Shown in pieces: positions 26,916-36,169 of a stretch of 64,000 nucleotides of DNA. Both the position numbers and the translations under genes were made by a program. The notes under the pieces were generated by a model. The model searched no databases and was not told the origin of the DNA. It saw only the letters and a program-made list of their open reading frames with translations. The number at the start of each line of letters is the position of its first letter. Within the stretch, counting starts at the first letter, position 1. Source of the stretch: Burkholderiales bacterium (GTDB taxonomy: Bacteria > Pseudomonadota > Gammaproteobacteria > Burkholderiales > Nitrosomonadaceae); contig JACKLV010000015.1 of assembly GCA_024235755.1 (NCBI GenBank), positions 24,820-88,819 on the forward strand. The letters are read 5' to 3'.

Positions 26916-27383
26916 ATGATGCGACATTATGAAATCGTATTTATAGTTCATCCCGATCAAAGCGAGCAAGTACCTGCAATGATAGAACGTTATCGCGGCA
27001 TAGTCGCGGCCAAAAACGGCAAGGTACATCGGCTTGAAGATTGGGGCAGACGGCAGCTTGCTTATCTGATTCAGAAAGTGCACAAGGCGCATTATGTGTT
27101 AATGAATATCGAGTGTGATCAGGAAACGTTGAATGAGCTCGATTACGCGTTTAAATTCAGCGATGCCATTTTACGTCATTTAACGATCAGGATGGATGGT
27201 CCAGTTACGGAACCTTCGCCGATGATGCAGCAAAAAGAAAAAGAAGACGCTGCACCATCCCCGGCTGAAGGAAGTGGGAAAAAGAACGGAGCTGACGACA
27301 GCGCTGAATTGTCCGGTCAGGCCGAGGATACTGAAGAATCAGAGGATACTGAAGATTCCGAGGCTGCAGATACGACAAAATAA
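26916..27383 (+). CDS. rpsF: 30S ribosomal protein S6
   Basis: The S6 fold is clear from 'MRHYEIVFIVHPDQSEQVP', 'VHRLEDWGRRQLAYLIQK', 'HYVLMNIECDQETLNELD' and 'FSDAILRHLTIRMD'. Two ATG codons open the frame. The 155 residues are longer than the usual 100-130 because of a very acidic tail rich in Glu, Asp, Ser and Ala (about residues 110-155). S6 binds S18 in the 30S platform. It leads the rpsF-priB-rpsR-rplI operon with close spacing. Confidence 0.97.
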   Translation: MMRHYEIVFIVHPDQSEQVPAMIERYRGIVAAKNGKVHRLEDWGRRQLAYLIQKVHKAHYVLMNIECDQETLNELDYAFKFSDAILRHLTIRMDGPVTEPSPMMQQKEKEDAAPSPAEGSGKKNGADDSAELSGQAEDTEESEDTEDSEAADTTK

Positions 27384-27391
27384 ACAATCCA

Positions 27392-27688
27392 GTGGAATGC
27401 AACCGGACGGTTATTTGTGGAGAAATTATCCGGCTTGGCGCGTTACGCTATACACCGGCTGGAACGCCCGTGATCGATTTTGTCGTAAAACACCAGTCGC
27501 GCCACAAGGAAGCGCATATTGCCCGGCAAATACAGTGTGAATTGCAAACTGTGGCGCTGGGCGATGCAGCAAAAGCGATTGTTGAGATGGGAGCGGTCGG
27601 TAACGTCAGGATAACCGGTTTTCTTAACAGGAAAAGTCACACTAACCAGCAACTGGTATTGCACGTAGAACACATCGTTAAAATTTAA
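27392..27688 (+). CDS. priB: Primosomal replication protein N
   Basis: The 98 residues form one OB fold: 'VICGEIIRLGALRYTPAGTP', 'IDFVVKHQSRHKEAHIARQI', 'CELQTVALGDAAKAIV' and 'VRITGFLNRKSHTNQQLVLH'. PriB is an SSB paralogue that helps PriA restart replication. The start is a GTG at 27392, 8 bases after the rpsF stop. The position between rpsF and rpsR is diagnostic. Confidence 0.95.
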   Translation: MECNRTVICGEIIRLGALRYTPAGTPVIDFVVKHQSRHKEAHIARQIQCELQTVALGDAAKAIVEMGAVGNVRITGFLNRKSHTNQQLVLHVEHIVKI

Positions 27689-27706
27689 TTGGAAACAGGA
27701 AAGTAT

Positions 27707-27988
27707 ATGCCACGTATAAACAGACGAAATGATGGAAAAGATAAAGAGAAGGAAAGGAGAGCCAACCGTCCTTTGTTCAAACGCAGGAAGTTTTGTCGCT
27801 TCACCGCTGAAGGGGTAAAAACAATCGATTATAAAGATATTGACGTATTGAAAGATTTTATCAGTGAAAACGGAAAAATCATTCCGGCGCGTATTACAGG
27901 TACTCGGGCGTTCTATCAAAGACAGTTGGGTACAGCAATTGAGCGGGCGCGATTTTTGGCGTTGCTACCCTACACGGACCGTCACTAA
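27707..27988 (+). CDS. rpsR: 30S ribosomal protein S18
   Basis: The start at ATG 27707 (MPRINRRNDGKDKEKERRAN) has CAGGAAAG just upstream. A longer frame from TTG is not needed. The 93 residues contain 'PLFKRRKFCRFTAEGVKTID', 'DYKDIDVLKDFISENGKIIPAR' and 'GTRAFYQRQLGTAIERARFLALLPY', the S18 signature. It binds S6. The extended charged N-terminus is typical for this group. Confidence 0.97.
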   Translation: MPRINRRNDGKDKEKERRANRPLFKRRKFCRFTAEGVKTIDYKDIDVLKDFISENGKIIPARITGTRAFYQRQLGTAIERARFLALLPYTDRH

Positions 27989-27998
27989 GGAGTAAAAA

Positions 27999-28454
27999 AT
28001 GCAGATTATTTTGATGGAAACTATTGCCAAGCTGGGACGGTTAGGTGAAATTGTTAATGTAAAAAGCGGTTATGCAAGAAATTATCTGATTCCTCAAGGA
28101 AAAGCACATCGCGCTACCGAACAGGCTATTGCAGAGTTTGAAACACGGCGCGCCGAACTCGAGCAAAAACAAGCTGATATTCAGGCAGCGGCACAGGCGA
28201 TTGCAGAAAGACTGGAAGGTTTGATGCTGCAAATCTCACAAAAAACCAGTAGCGATGGCAAACTGTTCGGTTCCGTAACGAATGCCAATATCGCCGATGC
28301 TCTGAATGAGCAGGGATTTGCTATTGAAAAATCAATGGTACGCATGCCGCACGGTCAACTAAAACAAGTTGGTGATTATCCTATCAAAGTAGCGTTACAT
28401 GGGGATATCTCGGCACAAATTACCGTTTCTGTACTGGGTGAAGCGGCGATCTAG
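27999..28454 (+). CDS. rplI: 50S ribosomal protein L9
   Basis: The 151 residues start MQIILMETIAKLGRLGEIVN and have the L9 signature 'VKSGYARNYLIPQGKAHRAT', a long connecting helix (AEFETRRAELEQKQADIQ...), and a C-terminal domain with 'GKLFGSVTNANIADAL'. L9 sits at the base of the L1 stalk. AAGGAG precedes the ATG. A strong terminator follows 25 bases after the stop, ending the operon. Confidence 0.98.
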   Translation: MQIILMETIAKLGRLGEIVNVKSGYARNYLIPQGKAHRATEQAIAEFETRRAELEQKQADIQAAAQAIAERLEGLMLQISQKTSSDGKLFGSVTNANIADALNEQGFAIEKSMVRMPHGQLKQVGDYPIKVALHGDISAQITVSVLGEAAI

Positions 28455-28476
28455 GTTTGCAGCGATTATGTCATAC

Positions 28477-28505
28477 AAAAAGGACTCAAATGAGTCCTTT
28501 TTTTT
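28477..28505 (+). terminator. Rho-independent terminator of the rpsF operon
   Basis: AAAGGACTCA and TGAGTCCTTT pair perfectly with a tiny loop, followed by eight T. Confidence 0.88.
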
Positions 28506-28637
28506 GGCTTATCGGAAAGAAATGCGAATGAAAAAATATGCGTAATTCTGGTAGTTAAATTGTGCGACTAACGGTGCAAGTTCACGTTAAACTTTGAACA
28601 CCCGTTTAAATTTCGAGCAATATAAGTGGTGATTCCT

Positions 28638-31600
28638 ATGCGTTCAGATCATCTTTATTCGATTCGCCAGGCGATGAGTACCGCCTATTTAACCGATGAA
28701 AAAGCACTGGTTGAAGATTTGTTGACGCAACTTCCGGATTATCCCGAATCTGATGTTGTGACTCGCGCGCGGGACTTGCTGACACAGTTGCGCAAGCGCT
28801 TTGCTCCTGAATCTTTACAACATGTTAAGCAATCGATAGTACAAGCGTTCCTGCAAGAATATCAGCTAGATAGTGAGGAAGGTATCGTACTCATGAGTAT
28901 CGCGGAGGCGTTGCTGCGTATTCCAGATCGCGCCACCCAGGATCGTTTCCTGGCCGACCGGTTAAACGCGGCGGATTGGCATCAGCATGCGCATCACAGC
29001 GATTCGCAACTGGTTAATCTGGCAACGGAGGCATTATCGATTTCCAAATTGCTGGAACAGCAGCAACGTTCAGCGCAATCAGAGCATCATCAATCGCATA
29101 TTCAGACAATTTTTGAATCGCTGCGTGTGCGTTTGGGCCAGCCTGTGATTCGAATAGCGTTGAAACGGGCGATGCATTTATTGGCGGTACAGTTTGTTAT
29201 GGCGGAAACTATTGAGCAGGCGATTGCCAAATCCGCCAATTCAATCGTTGATTCGGCGGATTCTACGGTGCGCTATTCGTTCGATATGCTCGGAGAAGCA
29301 GCAATTACGGCGGGCGATGCGGAACGGTTTTTCAAGGCATACAGCCATGCCATCACACAACTGGGACGACACTTTCAAGCTGTAGATCACAACAAAGATG
29401 ATCGGCTTTACGTAAGGCCTAGTATTTCTATCAAACTTTCCGCTTTGTATCCGCGCTATGAGTCTTTTCAGCATCGTTATGCCGTGCCAGCGCTCACTGC
29501 CAGGCTATTCAATCTTGCCCAACAAGCGCGCAACGCTGGCATCACGCTGATGGTTGATGCCGAAGAAAGTGAGCGTTTGGATCTGTCGTTGGATATTTTT
29601 TCAGCAGTATTTAACCGTGCCGAACTGGATAACTGGCCGGGGTTTGGGATCGCTGTACAGGCATACCAAAAAAGAGCGACGTATGTTATTCGATGGCTGG
29701 CTGTACTGGCGCAAAGTAAACAACGCAGAATCCCGGTCAGATTGGTCAAAGGCGCTTATTGGGACAGCGAGATCAAGCGGGCGCAGGAAAATGGGCTTGA
29801 TGGCTATCCGGTATTTACACGTAAATCGGCCACTGATATCAGCTATCTGGTCTGCACCCGACTATTGATCGACCAGCCGGATTACTTTTATCCCCAGTTT
29901 GCGACCCATAATGCTCATACGGTTTTTTCAATTCTGCAGATGGCGCATCAGCACCCATGCTATGAATTTCAGCGTCTGCACGGCATGGGAGAAGGGCTTT
30001 ATCAGATGGTCCAAGCGCAGCATCCACAGGTTGTATGCCGCGTGTATGCACCTGTCGGTGAATACCAGGATTTGCTGCCGTATCTGGTTCGGCGCTTGCT
30101 GGAAAATGGGGCCAATACTTCATTTGTTCACCATATGGAAAATCCGCGTATTGCTGTCGAAGAAATTGTTAATGATCCTGCGCTTATTTGGCAAAACGGC
30201 ATGCACTCTGAACTGGTATTGCCTGCAGCGCTCTATGGTGATCAGCGCCGTAATTCGCAGGGACTCAATCTGGCCGATCCAAAGGTGCAAGTGCAAGTGA
30301 AACAAAGCCTGAGTGAGCTGGCAAACAAACGATATCAGGCTTTTCCGTTGATTAACGGCAAAACTTTTGCAGGTCAGATGCGTACTGTGAATGCGCCTCA
30401 CGATAGTTGCCATGTGGTCGGCGATGTACGTTATGGAAATAAATTAGCTGTAACCGATGCGCTGGATGCAGCGGAAGCTGCTTTTAGTGATTGGCGTTTG
30501 CACTCAGTAGAAGAACGTGCGCACTATCTGCGCAAAGCGGCTGATCTGCTGGAACAGCAGCGTATGGAACTGGTGTCTTTGTGTATGCGTGAGGGCGGTC
30601 GGACAATCAAGGATGCGCTTGCAGAAGTGCGTGAGGCGGTTGATTTTTGCCGCTATTACGCAGTCAGGGCGCTTGAGTTGTTTGCGCATCCGATTGTTTT
30701 GACAGGGCCCGCTGGAGAAAACAATGTGCTGAGATATTACGGGCGCGGTGTGTTTGTCTGTATTAGTCCTTGGAATTTTCCGATTGCAATTTTCACGGGC
30801 CAGATTGCGGCGGCGTTAGCAGCCGGCAATACAGTAATCGCCAAACCGGCAGAGCGAACGCCGTTGACTGCTATGGCTTGTGTGCGAATTTTGCATCAAG
30901 CCGGTATCCCAGAATCTGTTTTGCATTTCTTGCCCGGCCAAAGTTCCGAAATTGGTCAGCAATTGCTTGACGATTTTCGTGTGGCCGGAGTGGCTTTTAC
31001 CGGTTCTATCGAAGCCGCACAATACATTAACCGGCAGCTCGCCAGACATCCAATTATTATCCCGCTGATTGCGGAAACAGGCGGACAAAATGTTTTAATT
31101 GCCGATACGTCCGCGCACAAAGAACAACTGGTACAAGATGCTGTTTTGTCGGCTTTCAACAGCGCTGGACAGCGCTGCTCAGCGCTACGTGTTTTGTTTG
31201 TGCCTGAAGAGACTGCAGACACGATCATTGAAATGTTGATCGGCGCGATGCAGGAGTTGCGACTTGGGAAGCCTGATGAACTTACTACCGATGTCGCTGC
31301 GGTGATTACGAAAGATGCCGTGCAACAGCTAAGATTGCATGTTGAGCGCATGCAGGTTTGTGGTCGTATAGTTTATCAACTGCCACTAATATCCGAAGCT
31401 GCTGATCTTCAGGCGGGTAGTTTTTTTCCGCCTACTTTGATTGAAATCAGAGAGATGCAGCAATTGCATCACGAAGTATTCGGTCCGGTACTTCATCTTG
31501 TACGATATCAATCCAACGACCTTGATGCAGTAATTGATAGCGTTAATGCTGCCGGTTATGGATTGACACTGGGTATTCACAGTCGCATCCAGAGCACGAT

Positions 31601-31826
31601 CAAAAAAATCCGCCGGCGCGTTAGAGTCGGCAATATTTACGTCAACCGTAATATGATCGGGGCAGTGGTTGGTGTGCAACCTTTCGGTGGAATGGGCTTG
31701 TCCGGTACTGGTCCCAAAGCGGGCGGGCCAGATTATTTACGCCGCTTTGCGGTCGAACAAGCGGTGGCTGATAATGTAGCGGCTATGGGCGGAAATCCCG
31801 ATTTGCTTGCGCAAAATTTGCGCTAA
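28638..31826 (+). CDS. putA: Bifunctional proline dehydrogenase / glutamate-semialdehyde dehydrogenase
   Basis: The ATG at 28638 (MRSDHLYSIRQAMSTAYL) is preferred over an in-frame GTG four codons upstream. The 1062 residues are the short PutA form without an N-terminal DNA-binding RHH domain. PRODH barrel: 'KLSALYPRYE', 'LVKGAYWDSEIKRAQ', 'FATHNAHTV'. Aldehyde dehydrogenase: 'ISPWNFPIAIFTGQIAAALA', 'VAFTGSIEAAQYI', 'IAETGGQNVLI', catalytic Cys in 'AFNSAGQRCSALRVLF'. It oxidises proline to glutamate in two steps with FAD and NAD. A hairpin CTAAGAAA/TTTCTTAG spans its stop codon (31823-31853) without a T run. Confidence 0.97.
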   Translation: MRSDHLYSIRQAMSTAYLTDEKALVEDLLTQLPDYPESDVVTRARDLLTQLRKRFAPESLQHVKQSIVQAFLQEYQLDSEEGIVLMSIAEALLRIPDRATQDRFLADRLNAADWHQHAHHSDSQLVNLATEALSISKLLEQQQRSAQSEHHQSHIQTIFESLRVRLGQPVIRIALKRAMHLLAVQFVMAETIEQAIAKSANSIVDSADSTVRYSFDMLGEAAITAGDAERFFKAYSHAITQLGRHFQAVDHNKDDRLYVRPSISIKLSALYPRYESFQHRYAVPALTARLFNLAQQARNAGITLMVDAEESERLDLSLDIFSAVFNRAELDNWPGFGIAVQAYQKRATYVIRWLAVLAQSKQRRIPVRLVKGAYWDSEIKRAQENGLDGYPVFTRKSATDISYLVCTRLLIDQPDYFYPQFATHNAHTVFSILQMAHQHPCYEFQRLHGMGEGLYQMVQAQHPQVVCRVYAPVGEYQDLLPYLVRRLLENGANTSFVHHMENPRIAVEEIVNDPALIWQNGMHSELVLPAALYGDQRRNSQGLNLADPKVQVQVKQSLSELANKRYQAFPLINGKTFAGQMRTVNAPHDSCHVVGDVRYGNKLAVTDALDAAEAAFSDWRLHSVEERAHYLRKAADLLEQQRMELVSLCMREGGRTIKDALAEVREAVDFCRYYAVRALELFAHPIVLTGPAGENNVLRYYGRGVFVCISPWNFPIAIFTGQIAAALAAGNTVIAKPAERTPLTAMACVRILHQAGIPESVLHFLPGQSSEIGQQLLDDFRVAGVAFTGSIEAAQYINRQLARHPIIIPLIAETGGQNVLIADTSAHKEQLVQDAVLSAFNSAGQRCSALRVLFVPEETADTIIEMLIGAMQELRLGKPDELTTDVAAVITKDAVQQLRLHVERMQVCGRIVYQLPLISEAADLQAGSFFPPTLIEIREMQQLHHEVFGPVLHLVRYQSNDLDAVIDSVNAAGYGLTLGIHSRIQSTIKKIRRRVRVGNIYVNRNMIGAVVGVQPFGGMGLSGTGPKAGGPDYLRRFAVEQAVADNVAAMGGNPDLLAQNLR

Positions 31827-31960
31827 GAAAGCTGCTATTAATCAGTTTCTTAGTAAAGAAATTAAGGTAGAAAAGCGCCACTAAGCTTCGGTGTCTTTTA
31901 TTAAAGTTTACAAACATGAAGACGTAAACAGCACAATGGGAAAACACTATAAAGCAAATT

Positions 31961-33679
31961 ATGTTACGGAATAATCTTAGGCTTCTTCTGGTCGGATATT
32001 CAGAAACAGATGCCTCGCAACTACGTGCGGAATTGTCGAAAATTAATAGCAAAATAAATTGTAAAGCGATTACAGATGCAAATGATATCCGGATTGCGTT
32101 TTATGAGTGTGAATGGCATGTATTAATTTGTAACTACACTGAAGATTCTGGCAGTTTGAGAGAAGTACTAGAGGTGTGGAAGCAAGTTGGCCGTGATATC
32201 CCCTTTGTTATTTATGCTGATGAGATGAGTGATGATAGAGTCATTTCTGCAATACACTATGGTGTGCATGATTACGTTTATAAAGGTCATATCGCTCGGC
32301 TTTCATTTGTAATTGAAAGGGAGCTGAATAATTTAGAAATCAAACGTACGAAATTACAGGCTGAAAGTAAGATTTATCGTTTGACTTACTATGATAATTT
32401 GACGGGCTTTCCCAAACGTAACTTGTTTTGTGAGAAAGTTACAAGCATTTTGTCGGAGCAGTCTGATAGAAAAAAACTGGCAAGTGTATTTTTGATCAAG
32501 ATTGGCGGCCTTCCAGATATCAATAGTACTTATGGATACCATGTGGGTGATATGTTGATTCAACAACTTTCATATCGCATGTCAGTTTATACAAACAGTC
32601 AATGCTTGTTATCCAGAATCGGTGGCAGCAAATTTGTTTTTTTTAATTGCGATGTTAAGAATCTGGAAGATATACAAAAGTTTGCGGACAAAATTATGCA
32701 CATGGTGTCCATACCGATTGTAATCAACGATCTAGAATTTTATGTCACACTCAATATTGGAATTAGTATTTATCCGACGAATGGCGACACTATTTCATTA
32801 TTGCTTGCGAATGCAGAAAATGCGCTTACTGATTCGCAATATAAATGGCATAACAGCTGCCGCTATTTCTTGAATAGAACGGGTGAGATATCAACCAAGC
32901 GCATCTTTACAAGAGAAGCGCTGCGAAAAGCGATTATCAATAACGAACTCGAGTTATTGTATCAACCGATTATTAATCTTGATACGGGTGGTTTAAGAGG
33001 TGTTGAAGCTATTTTACGTTGGAACCACCCCGAGGCCGGGCCTTTGACACCTGGCGAACTTTTTCCTTTTATTTATGAAAATGGATTGATTCTTGAAATT
33101 GGAAAATGGACGCTTAAACAAGCGTGTTTACAAGCTAAGTTTTGGCACGAAATGGGTTATGATGCGCTAACCATTGCGTTGGCTATTTCGGTTACTGGAT
33201 TTGATCAGATCCACTTTATAAAATATGTTCAGAATATGCTGGTTGAAACCGGGCTGCCGCCGCAACTGCTGGAACTGGAATTACCCGAATCATTTTTACA
33301 AGGTGCTGAATTCTGCATGGATAATTTGAGAGAATTAGGCGATACAGGTGTGCGGTTCTCGATCAGTCACTATGGTACAGGTGGTGCGTCAATCAAATGT
33401 TTAAATAGATTGCCGGTTAATAGCTTGAAACTCGACCCCGAATTGACTTCAAATCAGCATGCTTGCGCCGACAATTTAGCTGTCGTGACAGCAATCAACG
33501 CGATGGCAAAAAAGCTGGGACTGTCTGTTATTGCGCAGGATATTACAGTTAAAGAGCAGTTGAAAATTTTGTATGAGGCGCAATGCAAGTTTGCGCAGGG
33601 AAGTTATTTCAGCGAGCCGGTTAGCGCTGAAGATTTTTTAAAGCTATTGGAACAACGTAAAACCGGCACACTTGATTAG
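31961..33679 (+). CDS. Pseudo-receiver plus degenerate GGDEF-EAL protein
   Basis: The 572 residues have three parts. Residues 1-130 form a receiver-like fold whose phospho-acceptor Asp is replaced (Asn 58 in 'LICNYT'), though the Lys in 'DYVYK' remains. Residues about 140-305 are a GGDEF domain with the motif changed to GGSKF. Residues about 315-565 are an EAL domain with EAI for EAL, 'ISHYGTG' for the DDFGTG metal site, and 'AQDITV' for AEGVET. Metal- and catalysis-linked residues are therefore lost, and c-di-GMP turnover is unlikely. It probably works by binding a protein or nucleotide. The location directly before flhDC suggests a motility role. Confidence 0.85.
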   Translation: MLRNNLRLLLVGYSETDASQLRAELSKINSKINCKAITDANDIRIAFYECEWHVLICNYTEDSGSLREVLEVWKQVGRDIPFVIYADEMSDDRVISAIHYGVHDYVYKGHIARLSFVIERELNNLEIKRTKLQAESKIYRLTYYDNLTGFPKRNLFCEKVTSILSEQSDRKKLASVFLIKIGGLPDINSTYGYHVGDMLIQQLSYRMSVYTNSQCLLSRIGGSKFVFFNCDVKNLEDIQKFADKIMHMVSIPIVINDLEFYVTLNIGISIYPTNGDTISLLLANAENALTDSQYKWHNSCRYFLNRTGEISTKRIFTREALRKAIINNELELLYQPIINLDTGGLRGVEAILRWNHPEAGPLTPGELFPFIYENGLILEIGKWTLKQACLQAKFWHEMGYDALTIALAISVTGFDQIHFIKYVQNMLVETGLPPQLLELELPESFLQGAEFCMDNLRELGDTGVRFSISHYGTGGASIKCLNRLPVNSLKLDPELTSNQHACADNLAVVTAINAMAKKLGLSVIAQDITVKEQLKILYEAQCKFAQGSYFSEPVSAEDFLKLLEQRKTGTLD

Positions 33680-33972
33680 CCTGTGGCCGAAGGGCAGTAA
33701 ATAATCAAATATTTTTTCATAATTATTATTCTCTTCCTATAAAGTATAGCGTCTTGAAAAATTCTAACATTCTAGTTTAAATAATTGATTTAATCATTTA
33801 AATTAATAGTTCTTTTTGGTTCTGTAGGAAAAATTCTTATATGACGATAAGGGTTTTTCCTAATTTTGTTTTAGGGTTGCTTCCATTTACTTAAATGCAG
33901 TAAGGATTGAAAATCGATGTATATCCGGTGTATTGTTCAGATTATTCAGTTTTTTAAACAGGAGAGTTTAAA
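33680..33972. promoter_or_regulatory. flhD upstream region, AT-rich, with long hairpin
   Basis: No gene was found in these 293 bases. A TTGAAA at 33754-33759 and TTAAAT at 33777-33782 give a weak promoter candidate. The nearby TTTAAAT...ATTTAAA is an imperfect palindrome. Three GGA triplets, two of them close to the flhD start, could be CsrA-type sites. The hairpin is listed separately. No CRP or sigma-54 site was recognised with confidence. Confidence 0.4.
33825..33862 (+). promoter_or_regulatory. 16-bp hairpin in the flhD leader
   Basis: TAGGAAAAATTCTTAT pairs with ATAAGGGTTTTTCCTA around a 6-base loop, with 14 Watson-Crick pairs and 2 G-U pairs in RNA. It is followed by ATTTTGTTTT. It is either the terminator of the preceding GGDEF-EAL gene or a regulatory structure in the flhDC mRNA. 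Confidence 0.6.
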
Positions 33973-34296
33973 ATGGAAACAAAGCAACTTTTGGATGAAA
34001 TCAGAGAAATCAATCTAAGTTACTTGCTTCTTGCCCAGCAATTGATACGCGAGGACAAAGTGGCTGCAATGTATCGACTGGGTATCAACCAGGATGTTGC
34101 TGAGCTGATTGAGAAACTGACTACGAGTCAGCTTTTGAAAATGGCTTCTTCCAACAGCTTGCTGTGTCGTTTTCGATTTAATGATACTCTGATAGCTGAG
34201 CTTTTATCAGGTAATAATCGTGACGATAATAGTGCCGTATCTCAATCGCATGCTGCCATTTTAATGGCCGGACAACCCGCAGAGGCAATTTCTTAA
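33973..34296 (+). CDS. flhD: Flagellar transcriptional activator subunit FlhD
   Basis: The 107 residues match FlhD: 'LLDEIREINLSYLLLAQQLI', 'DKVAAMYRLGINQDVAELI' and 'LTTSQLLKMASSNSLLCRFRF' are the conserved helices, and the last holds the usual Cys used for dimer linkage. FlhD binds FlhC to make the class I master regulator of flagellar genes. CAGGAGAG lies 7 bases upstream of the ATG. flhC follows after 33 bases. A short unconserved tail is present. Confidence 0.95.
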   Translation: METKQLLDEIREINLSYLLLAQQLIREDKVAAMYRLGINQDVAELIEKLTTSQLLKMASSNSLLCRFRFNDTLIAELLSGNNRDDNSAVSQSHAAILMAGQPAEAIS

Positions 34297-34329
34297 GCTT
34301 TTGGTCATTTTCTAAAAGGAAAATAGTAT

Positions 34330-34869
34330 ATGCGCAATCGAAGCATACTAACAGAAGCTAGACAAATACAATTAGCATCTGAGTTGATTAAATTAGGTGC
34401 AAGGTTACAAGTATTGGAAGTGAATTCCAATTTGAGCCGAGAAAGATTGGTTAAATTGTATAAAGAAATAAAAGGAGTTTCACCACCTAAAGGCATGCTG
34501 CCTTATTCCGAGGACTGGTTTATGAGTTGGCAGCCTAATATGCATTCTTCGTTATTCATTAATATCTATAATTTTATTACTATGCATGCAGATATTAACG
34601 ATATTGATGCATTAATAAAAAGCTACAAGCTGTATCTTGAACACATCGAGGCAAACAAACTTGAACAGGTACTCAGTCTTACTCGCGCCTGGACATTGAT
34701 CCGTTTTGTTGATAGTGAAGTATTATGTATAACGCCTTGCGTTAAATGTGGCGGAAAGTATTTGGTGCATTCCCTTGATATTCATTCAAATCATATCTGT
34801 GGATTATGCAATATTCCATCTAGGGCCGGAAAAACCAAAAAAGCTGCCGCTGAATCGAGGTTGCACTAA
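34330..34869 (+). CDS. flhC: Flagellar transcriptional activator subunit FlhC
   Basis: These 179 residues have the FlhC DNA-binding part 'LIKLGARLQVLEVNSNLSRERLVKLYKEIKG', the motif 'GMLPYSEDWFM' and the zinc site with two Cys pairs, 'PCVKCGGKYLVH' and 'HICGLCNIP'. FlhC with FlhD binds class II flagellar promoters. An AAAAGGAAAA site precedes the ATG. The partner structural genes are elsewhere in the genome. The convergent aspC gene ends 15 bases after its stop. Confidence 0.95.
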   Translation: MRNRSILTEARQIQLASELIKLGARLQVLEVNSNLSRERLVKLYKEIKGVSPPKGMLPYSEDWFMSWQPNMHSSLFINIYNFITMHADINDIDALIKSYKLYLEHIEANKLEQVLSLTRAWTLIRFVDSEVLCITPCVKCGGKYLVHSLDIHSNHICGLCNIPSRAGKTKKAAAESRLH

Positions 34870-34883
34870 TGTCTTTAGGTAGC

Positions 34884-36080
34884 CTACTGATTTAATGCCA
34901 GTTTGAGCCGGGTTAGTGCCTTTTTTAAATTATCCATGGAAGTTGCGAATGACAAACGCATATAACCCTCGCTTCCAAATGCCGAGCCCGGAACAACTGC
35001 AATACCGCATTTTTCCAGAAGGTATTCACAGAATGCCAGATCGTTTTTATGCTGTATCAGACCTTTTGCAAAAAGATTATCAATTGCCTGTCGTGCGTCT
35101 GCGAACGCATAGAATGCACCTTCGGATTTCAGACAAACAATTCCTCTACATTGATTTAATTGTTCCGAGATAAAATCATTACGCGCGATAAATGCGTCAA
35201 CCATTGGTTTTATGCAGGACTGATCGCCGTTTAACGCCATTTCCGCGGCTGCCTGGGATATCGAGCTTGGATTCGAGGTGCTTTGCGACTGGATATTTTC
35301 CATAGCAGTGACGATTTCAGCAGCCCCTCCGCAGTAACCGATGCGCCATCCGGTCATCGAATATGCTTTAGATACACCGTTCAGAACAACTGTACGTGTG
35401 TATAAATCCGGACATGCGTTCACTATATTGACAAACTGGTTGTCTGACAGAAGTATATGCTCGTACATATCGTCCGTAGCAATCAATATCTGTGGATATT
35501 TACGCAGGACCTCGCCTAATGCCTGCAGTTCTTTCAGCGAATAAACAGCGCCGGTTGGATTGCTGGGGCTGTTTATGACGAACATTCTCGTTTTTTGGGA
35601 AATGGCCTTTTCGAGTTGGGCTGCTGTAATCTTAAAACCCTGTTCAATGCCCGCATCAATGAACACAGGACAGCCCTCAGCAATCTTCACGATGTCGGGG
35701 TAAGACACCCAATAGGGTGCGGGGATAATGACTTCATCGCCCGGATTGAGCGTGGCTAACGCAAGGTTAAAAAAACTTTGTTTGCCGCCGCAGGAAACCA
35801 AGACTTGCGAATGGTCGTATTCCAGATTGTTTTCACGCTTGAACTTGGCAATGATGGCATTTTTTAACCCAGGAGTACCGCCTACTGCCGTGTATTTGGT
35901 TAAGCCTTTGCCGATAGCTTCTATCGCTGCGGCTTTGATATGTTGAGGCGTATCAAAATCAGGTTCACCAGCACCCAAACCGATAATATCTTTCCCATCT
36001 GCTTTCAAACGGGCAGCGCGGGCTGTTACTGCCAGGGTGGGAGAAGGTTTGATGGCTTGTACGCGGCTGGATAGTTGCAC
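34884..36080 (-). CDS. aspC: Pyridoxal-phosphate aspartate aminotransferase (class I)
   Basis: The 398 residues begin at GTG 36080 with GAGGA 8 bases upstream. Hallmarks are 'IIGLGAGEPDFDTPQHI', 'KYTAVGGTPGLKNAI', 'INSPSNPTGAVY', 'TDDMYEHILL' and the PLP Lys in 'GVSKAYSMTGWRIGY'. It belongs to the Thermus-type Igamma subfamily, which also handles prephenate. It converts aspartate and 2-oxoglutarate to oxaloacetate and glutamate. It stands divergent from uvrB, a common arrangement in beta-proteobacteria. Confidence 0.92.
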   Translation of the reverse strand: MQLSSRVQAIKPSPTLAVTARAARLKADGKDIIGLGAGEPDFDTPQHIKAAAIEAIGKGLTKYTAVGGTPGLKNAIIAKFKRENNLEYDHSQVLVSCGGKQSFFNLALATLNPGDEVIIPAPYWVSYPDIVKIAEGCPVFIDAGIEQGFKITAAQLEKAISQKTRMFVINSPSNPTGAVYSLKELQALGEVLRKYPQILIATDDMYEHILLSDNQFVNIVNACPDLYTRTVVLNGVSKAYSMTGWRIGYCGGAAEIVTAMENIQSQSTSNPSSISQAAAEMALNGDQSCIKPMVDAFIARNDFISEQLNQCRGIVCLKSEGAFYAFADARQAIDNLFAKGLIQHKNDLAFCEYLLEKCGIAVVPGSAFGSEGYMRLSFATSMDNLKKALTRLKLALNQ

Positions 36081-36169
36081 AACAGGTTCCTCACTCTAAA
36101 ATAGACAGACCGGCATGATAAAATAAACGATCAAACATATATTAATGTCATTATAAATGGATTATACCT

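Noticed and set aside
28626..28637. GTG start for putA upstream of the ATG
   Set aside because: The ATG at 28638 gives the usual PutA beginning and no ribosome binding site favours the GTG.
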